A stretch of DNA of 64,000 nt, taken from positions 139,202,996-139,266,995 of the forward strand of contig NC_055990.1 in NCBI RefSeq assembly GCF_018446385.1, given 5' to 3'. Source of the stretch: Zingiber officinale. Its lineage: Eukaryota > Streptophyta > Magnoliopsida > Zingiberales > Zingiberaceae. Each line of letters begins with the position of its first letter. Position 1 is the first letter of the stretch. The notes beneath the pieces were generated by a model, which was not told where the DNA came from, ran no database searches, and worked only from the letters and a program-made list of their open reading frames with translations. The position numbers and the translations under genes were made by a program. Below are positions 25,101-37,800 of this stretch, in pieces.

Positions 25101-28100
25101 TTGTCTCAATGCTGGTTTTGGTCTGATGTGCTAATGGGATGGTACTTGCTATCCGAGCATTTTCAAACCATCTCATTCAAACTGATTAGAGTGCCACTAA
25201 ATGGCACAGGCTTCCACTTGAGTCAATGTGTAAATGCTATAGAGATACAGAAAGATGTTTGCATTTAGAGAAATCCAAAACATACCAGTGCCGCATTTCC
25301 TTATGTTACTATTACCTCTGCTGACATTACCAGATTTCATATATAGTTCCATGGATATATGATTAACAGTCTTAAATTTTGTTAAGGATGTCAAGAATAA
25401 CTTCTTTTATTTATTCATATCTCTAATCTTTGCTGTGGTTAACATGGAATATGATTAATATTGAGTTGTTTGAACTTTACCACTTGTTGATTCTTGGATT
25501 CAAGGGTTGTCAAACTTGCCAATGAAAATAAACTTTATAAAACCATAAAATTTGATTCACAAATGAGATTAGTGCTGCCAACCAAAAGATACATGATGTG
25601 ATTTTTTTTGTCAACTTGTCATTTTGTGATTCGCGAGCAGCAATTATTCAACAGACTTATGTCTGTGTATGCATAATTCAGTTATATTAAGTTAGATACA
25701 TACCCTGTCAAGTTGTTCCAGGCTTTAACTTCCTGTTTTCTTCTGTATGTTTCATGGATTATCATGGTAACATACGTGTATGTTAGTTAATTCATATTTG
25801 TTTTTATTCCCATTCCTGTGTGAATGTAAGTGATGATCACTGTTTTACCTTATCCAATTGTAGTGTTCTGAATGATGAGCCACTTCAACAAGAGTATTTC
25901 TCCAATCCTTATCATTTGGTAAGTGGTTAGAAATGTAAATAGGTAACCTTGGTCTGACTTCTTTTAATTAAGTTGTTTTGTATTCCTTGAAATTATTTCT
26001 ATATTTCCATTTGTATATTCCATGCTTTATCAAAGACTGATTTCCTCTTGTCAATGGCCTAATTGTGTTCAAGGTAAAAAATTCCTTCCATGAAAAGTAT
26101 GAAACTACCAATCTAACATTCTTTATGTCGATGTAAATTATGACCTCTTATCATGATGTTTAATGGAGTGATGATATGCATAACTTGGAGACCTGAGATA
26201 TGTTTCTTAGTTCTTACTCAATACTCTCTATTTAGAATTGTAATACTGGCCTTTCAATAAAAAATTGCTAAGTGTTGGCATCCCTCATATACCTGTAGGT
26301 TTCTCTTTCTGATTACGTGTCTAATGTATATTAGAAATTTAGAAATGTTTATCTGGCAGACACTTGTTTAGGAGTTTAGGTGGGTAGTTCTCAAATTAGT
26401 AATTATCTTATCAGGAATGTAGGATGATTCTGGTGGAAATTTGATTTAATGTGTATATTTCTTGATTGCGATTTGGATTATTTCCCATTGTGATTGAGCC
26501 ATTTTAGGTATAAGATTATTCTTTCCTAGAATATTAGTTTCAGTGCTTTGATTGTAGTGTTTAAAAGATTACATAATTTTGATTTATTTCATATAATAAT
26601 TTACATTAATCTAATTTATGTGCAATTATTGCATAATTTTAATTTATTTACAGTTATGATAATTATGTAATTGTCATAATTCATGTAATTATGACAATTT
26701 CATTCTTTTCTAGCATTAATTGATAGATTCAGTTTAAGTTTAGGCAAGTTAAATTAATTAGAGATTAAAGAAAGCTTCACTTAACATAATTTAAAAGGTC
26801 TAAATAACCATGGTATATGATTCAAGATTAAATAGACTGTATGGCTTGTTACGCCCTCAGGAATTAGGAATTAGTAACATTATAGCAAGAGCATCTTGTT
26901 ATTTATTAAATCTATAATATGACATCCTACTTTAGTTCCACATGGAAAGTTGTGTTAGTGAAGATATTTAATAGGGTTAAATGAGTGTGCTATTGGTGAC
27001 TTTGGATTAAGCATTTTGGCAAGCGATTGGTCCTAAAAAGTTTATGGGCCACATCTCTCATTGGATGGGCTGTTACAATTATTAGACCTCGTTGAAATCC
27101 TAAGCATGATGAGATGATTGGACTTCATATGTTGCCGATTGAATGAATGACTCAGTTTCTAGCTGGACTTTCTGCCTCAATTGGGCATCAAATCTTAAAT
27201 GGGGAGAGTTGGACACCTTATTTTAATTTGACATGGAGAGTTGTGATCTAATGGAGTTTTATATGCTGATAGTGGTTTGACATGTGTCTGACAAGTTAAT
27301 GGATAACTCTCTTTTACGGTCTCTTTGACAGAAGGAGGTGAGGGAAGGTAACTTTTAACCTTGTTTGGGAAGGAGGGTGAGGGGAGGGAAGGGGAACTTT
27401 TACCCTCCTTTATCCCTCAAATGACTTATTTCCTTACACCTCGATTTGGAGTGTAAGGAAGTTACCCTCCCTTCCCTTCCCTTTCCTTCGCTTTCCATCA
27501 ATAAACCTTCCCTCACCCCATCCAAATAGAGGGTTAGAGAAGTACATGTAAACCTATATATCCCAATAACAACAAGACGTGAAAATCCTATAGAAAAAAG
27601 TAAGGTGATTCTTTTAATCATATTACTTGCATTCTTGGTAGTGGGAGTATACAACACGCTTCTCATATTATTTTTTTTCTTTTGTATCTGTTTTTTTGAG
27701 TTTTTCTTCAACTTCTGAACACCGTTGCATTTTAATGAGTTGTAGTCTTGCATGCTTCCCAGTAGCATATGTACGCTCTACAGGCAAGGTAAAAATAATT
27801 CTCTGTAGAAAAGAAAATAATTCTACAACTAGAACAGACTTTTTTCAAGCTATGTATTTTTAGGACTACCTTGCTAAGTATTATAATATTTGTTATCATA
27901 TTATCTCTATATATTAGGTAATATATATAAGTCAATTAGGCAAATTTGTCAATTAACCTAATTATAATTTTCTAAGATAGATTTTAGTTTGTATATAAAT
28001 ATGTCTACTCTTCAATAAAGTATAGATACTTATTCTCTCAATTAACATGGTATCAAAGCCCTTAGAAATTTAAAATTAGGGTTATCTTTTGCTATTCTCC

Positions 28101-28756
28101 TTTTTAACACCGCCGCTCTCTGTTCGTGCATAGCCTTCCTCCAGCAGCACTTCGCACTCATGTGTTCTCAACCACGACTTCGTCCCACTGCCTTCCTCCA
28201 GCAGCGTGCGTGTGACTCTAAGGTCCTCCAGTAGGGCACACCTTCCTCCAGCACGCGTGTCCTCACGGTTCCTCACTGGCACAACTCCGAAGGAGCCTTC
28301 CGAGGCACACAATAGTGCGACACATCTTCCACCCTTGCAATCTAGGTTAGCCCCTTCATCTCTTCCCTCATATCGCAATTTGCACATAGATCTAACTCAA
28401 TACCGTGGATTAGGGTTTGTGAACAAGGCGAGCATAACATCCCTTTGCTTCTCAAACCCTACTTTTGGTTTTAGATTGGGTGCTTCGACGCCCAACTCCA
28501 GCTTCAGTTTGTTTTCGTTGCTTTGTGGCTGTTTGCTTTGCCAGCCCATGCGAGACCTCTGTGCAGGCAATGCCTGTCACGCCCCAGGTAGTCCCGGCCA
28601 GAAGAAATTTCGGTAGCATCTCCTCTGTACGGGTGACAATCTGAAGCATTACTACATACAAAATATACATCAGCCACACACGGCTGGAATATATACACAA
28701 CCATACAGTTTATATATCAGCCCACTAGGCTAGAACAAAATAAACACAACCACGCA

Positions 28757-28809
<53 letters not shown>

Positions 28810-31800
28810 CAATCACTCGGCTGTACTAAAAACTAACACAACAGAAAAACGATAAAGAAAAAATCATACAAACTAAAAACAACAACTGCTAGCCGGCTAG
28901 GTTTTACACAACAACCACAACAACACAAAACACAATAACAATACTAAATACCAAATACACGGAAAGCGTAAACAAAACTCGAAGCGATCTTCGGATGTGA
29001 CGTGGGAACCGACAGACAGGATATTTCAAGCGAAATGCAGCAAACAAAGTGCAACAATCGTCAGACCCAGTACTCACCAGGGCCTCCTATCCAGAATATA
29101 CAATCGTCAGATCCAATACCTCATGTCTCTTGGATGTATGTCAATCATATGCAACCACCAAAATGCAGCAAACAAAGTGCAACAATCACAAACCATAAAT
29201 GCAATCAATACATATGATGCAAAAATGACATGTGTCACCCCTGACGCCAGTCAGCCATCTCACACGCGATGGTGAGACCGAGTGGGTAGAGCTATGACAG
29301 CTGTGAACTCTGCTCCTGAGTGACCGAGTAAAGAGGATGCTGTCGGAGTACACCTATCCTCCTACCCCAAACAGAGTGGGGGAGCTCAATGTTCTCATCT
29401 CCCTAAGTCAGAGCAGAGGAGAGATCCCTGCCCGTTACACGCTGCAGTCATCGCTACCCATGAGCAGACCAGCGAAGCCCTGATAGAGCAAACTGCAACA
29501 CACACCCTGTCTGAAATACCACTAACCCATGAGTGGTTGTGTGTGCGCAGGTCATGTAACTGGCGATGTGCTCAACAATAACGTAGCCGACAATCACACA
29601 GCATGCAATCATGCAAGATGGTGCATGACACTAAGCATGTAAATCCTAACCATAATCACCTCCACATAATATATAACAAACAGGAAAATAAATCAAACCA
29701 TGACCTAGGTATCATAGATTTAAGTACACATGACAGATAATAAAATCCAGAAAACTAGTGTTATACTCAGTGAAGTCTAGTATGTCACTTACTCTAGGAA
29801 CTAATGTACACATGGCAATAGTCAAGAGATATAAATATGGATATATAATAGGCAACAAACAAAACAAACTATAGGTATCAAATACTGACATACCAAGGAC
29901 AAATCTAAGTATGATCATTGCTACTAGCTATAAATTACTATGCATATCAAAGTGACAATATCATAAAAGATAAGTCAAGAGATACCCGCCTCCAAAAAGA
30001 AGATCGTATCAACCCATCCGACGTCGAGACGCTCGTCTCGAATCAGAGTCCTGCATCAATCAATACATTTATTTTATTTAGCTAAATTCATATGAATTAA
30101 ATAACTAAATAAAATACCCAAACCTAATTAGGGAAAATCCTAATCGATCGTAGACATTAACCCTAACTATATTTAATCCACGGGTCAACTAGGGTTAGCT
30201 CTATTATCCCTAACCATTCCACTGTTCAATTTGATAAAGATCTATACATAATCAACTTAATACGAACTAACCAACTTGTACAATCCGTTACCACTAATGC
30301 AATCCAATGTAAGAATGGAATCACCTCTAAAACTCAACTGAGTTGAATGCCTCAGCCGATAACTCACTGCCGGAGAAGATCTGCTATTGGAGCAAAGTAG
30401 CTGGCCCTAGGAGAAGTTGCTGCCAGAGACAACTACCCAATTAGCACAACATCCCATATCAAAATCAAAACCTAGACATATATAAAACCACCAAAAGCCT
30501 AAAATACCTTATCCTCCTACCTTACTGTCGGTCGCCCCCTCCCAATAGAACCACAACCAGCGGCTGTTGGGTTTCGAGAAGAGGAAACCGACAGTGGAAT
30601 TCTAGGGCACGGAAAGACCATTATGAGCTTGGATCCCTGCTCCTGGCTGAAGCCCTAATTGTGCAGAGAATGGTGCCTCAGACCGGGAAGATGAGCTCTC
30701 GATCGACGATGGATCGGAAACTAGGGCAGAGGAGGTGGTCGACACTAGGGCAAGGGGAAAAAGACGACCGACGCTAGGGCTGAGGAGGAGGAAACGAGTG
30801 GAGACCTTACTGGTGGTAGCCTCGCCCCCTTGCGCTGGCTCCTTCCTCTCTGGCAATGCTGCCATCGAGCTATGGTGGTGCAGTGGTGGCAATCGGCAGT
30901 GCGCAAGTGTCGGCGATGGAGAGACAGCAGGGGTCGGCGACGCTAGCTCAACGAAGAAGAAGAGAAGATCGGGCCGCGATGAGTTGAGGAGGAAGAATTG
31001 GGGCGGCGTGGGGCTCGAGAGAGAAGAAGATCGCGGGATGAAGAGGAGAAGAGAAGAGGCAACGACGAGGGAAGAAAATAAGGCACGGGAGAAAAATAAA
31101 AGGAAAATAAATTAATTTAGGAAACTTAGGTTTTAGTTTAATCAAACCCTAAGTACTTTCCTAAATCAACTCCTACTTTTGAGTATTTCTAAACAGGTTT
31201 TTCCCTAGCCCAATAATTTATTCCCTTAACGTACGTCATACGAGTTCCGAAAAATTCCCAGAAAATTTCTAAAACTTTCTAAAAATTTCGTTAAGGTTAA
31301 CCGTCTCTTAAACCTTATTATTTTATTATCCTTTTGTTCGATATTTTACATTCTCTCCTAATAATAAAAATTTGGTCCCCAAATTTGGTTATTTACTATC
31401 AGCAAGTAGCAATAGATAAACAATATACCTCAAGTAAACAAATGGGGGTATCGAGCTCGAATGGTATCCTCGAGCTCCCAGGTAGTCTTCTCGTAGGTAA
31501 CGTTAGGCTGAATTGGAACTGAGATATCAGACAGACCATGTGCTGGATCGGATACATATCTCCTCAGCATGAACACATGAAATATATCATAAATGCTTGC
31601 TAGAGACCGTGGTAGCGCCAGACGATATACTACCGCTCCAATCCTCTCCAAGATCTGGAAAGGCTCAATATATCGTGGAGCTAGTTTACCTCGGAGGCCA
31701 AATCTCTTCACCCCTTTCGTGGGTGAAACTCTCAGGAATACATGGTCGCTAGTGGAGAACTCCAAGGGTCTCCGTCTCCGATCAGCATAACTCTTCTTAC

Positions 31801-34800
31801 GGTCCTGCGTCTCTAATATCCTCCGTTTGATAATGCGGACCAACTCTGCCTCCTGCTGAGCTCTCTGAGGTTCAAGCAGCTGGGCCTCCCCAACCTCTTC
31901 CCAGAGGGTGGGTGTCCGACAAGGTCTACAGTACAACTCTTCAAACGGTATCATCTGGATAGCCGAATGATAGCTGTTGTTGTAGGCGAACTCTACTAAT
32001 GGCAAGTTGTCCTCCCAGCTACCTCGGAAATCTTTAACGCAAGATCTCAGCAGTTCTCTAAAGTCCGGATGGTCCGCTCTGACTGTCCATTTGTCTGTGG
32101 ATGGAATGTTGTACTAAAACGAAGCTGTGTGCCCAAACTTGCTGCAAACTCTGCCAGAACCGGGAGATGAACCATGAGTCTCTATCCGATATAATGTTCA
32201 AAGGAACACCATGCAATCTGATAACCTCTTGACAATACAACTTTGCCAATCGATCCAGAGAATTGGTCTTCCGAATCGCTAAGAAGTGTGCAAATTTGGT
32301 TAATTGATTAACGATCACCTAAATTGCGTCATGACCTCGTTGTGTCCTAGGCAATCCTACCACAAAATCCATAGTCAAACTAGACATCTAGCTACAAACT
32401 CCGCTATATCTTCTTTCATGTTGTTCCACCAATAGGAACGCCTCAAATCTCGATACATACGGATTCCACCTCGGTGGATGGCAAATCGAGAGCGATGAGC
32501 CTCTTGAAGTAACTCCTTCAAGATCGGATGAGCTTGATGTACGCATAATCTACCTCGGAAATAAGTAATACCCTCATCATCTCGAGTGATCTCGGTCTGC
32601 TGTCCAGAAGCTATCTGGCTACTAACGGACTGTAAGTGTTGATCACCGGCCTAGGCCTCTCGGATCCTTGTCTTGATCGACGACTGAGCAACCATGGTAA
32701 TAAGGATACTCTGCTTTGTTCGTCCCTGCTCCTCAAGGCCCAATTCGGAGAAAACCCTAAATCAAGTTCGTGACTCAAACTCGGTGGCAAGCTAAAATCC
32801 CTCTGGGCTTTCGGCTAAGCACATCGTCAACCACAACATTAGCTTTCTCCGGGTAGTAGCTAATGGTACAATCATAATCCTTCAGACACTCCATCCATCT
32901 CCTCTGTCGGAGATTGAGTTCCTTCTGGGTGAAAAGACATTTGAGACTCTTTTGATCCTTCAGAATCCCAAATGTATACCCTATAGATGATGTCACCATT
33001 TTTTTTTTCAAAGCAAAGTTAATAGCGACCAACACTAAATCGTGTACTGGGTATTTCTTCTCATGTTCCTTCTACTGATGAGAAGCATAGAAGACTGCCT
33101 TGCCGTGTTGCATCAAAACAAAGCCCAAACCTTGTAGAGAAATGTCGGTATAGAGTACGAACTCGTCCTCTTCAGAGGCAAAATCAGAACTGGTGCCGAC
33201 ACTGATCTCCAATGCAGTTCCTGGAAGCTGGTCTTGCCGGCTTCTAGCCACGTGAACTTCACACCCTTCTTGGTTAAGCGTGTCAGCATAGCAGCGTGAG
33301 GAAAACCCTCAACGAACCTCTGGTAATAACTAGTTCGACTAAGGAAGTTGCGAGTCTCCTGTATAGACTACGACAACTCCTAACTGGTAACAACCTCTAT
33401 CTCCTGTGGATCCACGGTATACCCCTACTAGTGACCATGTGTCTCAATCATCTCACAGAAGACAATCAAAAGACGTACTACTAAATTTCACATATAAATG
33501 TTCCCGTTGAACATCCTTAGAACTATGCGAAGATGGTGTACGTGATACACCTCAGATCGGGAATAGATCACCACATAGTCAATAAAGATAACGGATACTG
33601 ATCCAATATCCTAGGGATACCCAAATTGTAACGACCACCCTTTTTACTACTACTACTATTCTCTAAGGGTGACCGTTACTTAACTACTAACTCTACTTAA
33701 CCGGTATGATCGAAATCACAAGGAGTCTCTACCGAAAAATTTCGGCAGAGTCTCCCCTGTACCGGTGACCTTAAACTGAGATACAAATATAATATACATC
33801 AGCCACAGGTGGCTGGAACATATATTAAACACACAAAAGAAATAACATCACCATGCAATTTAATAAAATCAAATCATGCAAGTAATGAATAGCGGAAACA
33901 AAATAAAATACAGCTTCTTACTCCAACACTTTCTTATCAACCTATATACAGAATTAATCTAACAAATTCTTAAACTAAGTCCCAAGACTTCCATAGTCCT
34001 GGTATCACACACCATCCGCGCCACCTTGTCGCCTTCCTTTGCTAAATCTTTTCCTTTCCTTTATCTGCAGTAAGAGGAAATGCAAACTAGAAGCGAATGC
34101 TTAGTAAGCGCTATCTAACTCACAAAAACTCGATATGCACATGAACATACTGAAAACTAAAACTGAATGCTCAAAAGGAAAACTACTCATGCTCATCTAC
34201 TAGTAAAAGAAACAAACATACTGAAATGATAAACATGTAAAGCTACTCATGCTCTTCTAATAGCAAAGAACAGTAAGCTAGTCTAAATAACATGCTAGCA
34301 TAAAAAAAAACTCAACTTGCTGATTTTAAACCAAAGTGAAACTTAATTCATTTGTTCTAAACTTATTCTCTTATCTCACTTGTTTAAAACTTATCCTTTA
34401 ATACTTTTATACTTATGTAAAAACTTAATTTTACTTGTTCAAAAGCTTATACTTATAATACTTCAAAATAATAATCAACTTCTCTTGGGCCCAGGCTTAG
34501 TACCATCTTATGCGCGTTCCCTAATAGTTTGGGGTAGCGAGCCACCAATCCTAAAAGAGCAGACCTCGGTCTGCCAGGGCCAAGACCTCGGAATTGGACA
34601 CATGGATTTGTGTAACGACAACCTCGGAAATCGGGTACTAGCCTCTTCAAAGTAAAATATCTTATTATCTTAATTACTTCTTCTTTAAATGCCTTGGCAT
34701 TTTAATAAGCACCTTGTGTGCCAAAATCCCTAAAGTCTTGACTTTGGAATCTACTTAAGGTCTTGACATTTTCTTTCTTTTCTTTATCTTTCTTATACTT

Positions 34801-37800
34801 GTTAATACTTCTAATAAAAGAATATCCCATACAAAACTGCACTAAAATACTTATTAACACTGCGCTGAAATGCTTAACAGAATTGTATGAAAACACTTAA
34901 TAAAACTGTACTGGATTGCTCAATAAAACTGCATACTATGCTAATCAAAATTCTGCATATTAAGTTAACATAAATCTGCATACTGTGCTAAACAGATTCT
35001 GAAATGCTAAACAAATAAAAATCTGCATGCAATACTTATCAAATTCTACAAGCAATACTTATGAAAATCTGCGTACAATACTTATAAAGAAAATCTGCAC
35101 TATAAATACATGGCTACTCATGTTTATTAAAATAGCAAGGAAAACTAACTGTATGCTCCTATTTAAAGAGCTATTAGAAGCAAATGGACACATATATGCA
35201 TTTATATCAAAATCCGGAACATGAACAAGGACTATCCTGCTCACGGCAGCCACAAAAGAAAGGACACCAAACTGCAGCTAAGGGAAAAATGAAACTTCGT
35301 GCTTACTGGAATAACCAACAGAATCCATAAGGGTTAATATTAGTTCACAGCAGTAACTAAGACTCTAAACAAAAAAACAAAATCTAATAAAATTGTTCTT
35401 ATCAATTTTAAGCTATCAGAGACTTGGTTCAGATGGTACCAATTGGTCGAACCTTACTTGTTCACTATCAGAAATTATATTTGCTTACTAGTCTCTAAAT
35501 ATCAGAACGTTACTTCTAAATAATTAAGTGCTTACTGAAATTATATTTGCTTACTAGTCTCTAAACTTATAGGTAATACCAATTCTTGTTCACTATCAAA
35601 CACTTACCAATCACTCAGAACTAAAAGTGGAAAGCGAGTTAGAAATTAGCGTTACTCAGATGTTAGTGAGCCCAGCTTAAACTATACCAAACCTCTAAAG
35701 GTATTTTAAGTTAAAATTTCAACACAACTAAAAGGGCACTATCAGAGCATCACGCCAGGGGTTACTGTCTAAGGCTGTTACCCTGAGCTACTTCGTGTGT
35801 TAATAATTACAAGTTGGTAGGCAGTTCGGGTTTTGTACAGCAGCAAAGAAAACGAAAGGGAAATAAAAGCATCAAATCCGAATTCTGCTGCAACCACAAG
35901 CTAAACAAGCAAACAAACAAACCCTATCTCAACTTCCTACAAGAACTCACGGTAGCAACATGGCAGCAAGTTCACAACATGCTTCAAAAATCAAAAGACA
36001 CAAGGGAACATCAATCAAATTCGGAACCACTCTTACCGTAGGTGAGTAAGTGACTTACCTTTGCGTTCTTGCACTCACAGCCGGGAAGAAGGCAGCTAGG
36101 GCTTGGGGAAGACTCGAGCTCTTGACCTCTCCTCGCGCCCGCAAACCCTCCTCGACGAGAGGTTCACCCCCGCGTGAAAAATCCCTCGGAGAACACTCCC
36201 GCCGGCCGCCGGAACCGTGCCCTAGCTCGGCTTCGTTTGGTTCTCGCTCGGGCAGAAACGGCGCACGAAGAAGGGGAGAAAGAATTCGGGAGTTAGGGTT
36301 AATACCTAAGTTCCCCTTTTTATAACTAGGTGTTCTGTTAACTTGTTAAATAATTTTGCTACCTATTCTAAACAGAACCTACGGCCTGAACACTTGGTTA
36401 GCCGCGGCTTGGCTCGTGGTTGGAGTCGCGGGTTCGAATCCTGCCGAACCCCCTTTTTATTTCAATTAGGTATCTTTGGTTTCAATTATAACTTATATAT
36501 ATCTCGTTCCATATTTGTTCACAAAACGCTTGCAGAACAGTTGGCTAGCTGGATTCGATCAAGGTTTGGTTTGGTCGGAGGTCTCGGGTTCGAATCTTGG
36601 CTTGAACATTATTTTTGTTGAAACTTCTTTCGTTTAGTAAAATACTAAACGACCTCCAAAAATTGCATAAAAATACTCTAAAAATTTCTAAAAATCTCTA
36701 GAATTTTTCTATAGCATTTTTAAATATTTTTAAATTACTTTTAGAACTCTAATTGAGGAAATTGGGGTGTTACACAAATCATCGAGTCTGTGATAACATC
36801 TAGGCACTATAAGCCTAAATGATAAACCAAGAACTTATAATGTTCGTATGTTAGCCCCTTAGACTCGACGGCATGGCTGGGCGCAAGGATTGGCTCGTTG
36901 CTCCTTGGATCCAGCATAGTGGGCATGTGCGCAAGACATGCCAAGCAGCGGGTGGATTTGTGGCAGTGCGCGGGCGTTGTCCAAGCACAAGTCGAGCGGG
37001 AGGTCGATTTGGCGGTGGTAAACAGATGCGAAGAGCGGACACGCGGAATCGGAGCATTTGGCCAAGCATGGCTTGCAGAATTCGTGAGCCATGACATGCA
37101 GCGGATGCATGCAATGCAGCATGAGGAAAGATACATCAAAGGGGCTACTTCGACCCAAGCCTATGAAGCAGAACCATGGGCCAAGCATAGGGGTGTATGC
37201 CAACCTTTGACATGACGCCAAGGCAGCAATGAGGTGGCTGGCGGTTTGGGACATGTGGCATGGCAGTTGAGTCAACTGCCATGCAACTGCTTGTAAACTG
37301 CCAAACCAACCCTGCCTATGGATTATAAATAGGCATGGGTGTGGCAAAGGCAAGACACAAGAGAGATTGTATGAGCATTCTGCCAAGAGAGTCACTTGTA
37401 ATTCTTTTGAGTGTTAATACAAAAAGGTTGGGAGTTTTCCTGTACGTTGGCTTGTCTTGTTCATGCTTGTCTTGTGCATTCTCTAGCACATTGGTGGTGC
37501 ATCTCGGAGGCTGAATCAAGTGGGGTGCTTGGTCGCCGCGCAGGAAATTTCTAAGATTGAAATTACCCCTGTGACAACTGGTATCAGAGCACAGATTCAT
37601 GGCTGGTGGCAACCACAAGATTAGAGAAAGACTTTCTTCTGTGGAAGCCTTGCTCGGTGCGGTACCGGATGGGGAGGATGTTTGCAATCTGGTTGCAAGG
37701 ATCCTCAACTTGGAGGCAAATATGGAGCAGATCCAAGAATCTCTTCTAGAGGAGATGGAGCAAATGCGGAAGAATAATGAGGATCTTTGCTACGAAATCA

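Noticed and set aside
30602-31145. Overlapping open frames on both strands, repeated at 44696-45009 and 5097-5572
   Set aside because: They recur at the same place in three LTR copies with frameshifts between them, so they are LTR sequence rather than conserved genes.
36050-36325. A 91-codon open frame, Arg/Ser-rich
   Set aside because: It lies wholly inside the solo LTR (33627-36774) and has no known domain; GC-rich LTR sequence leaves frames open by chance.
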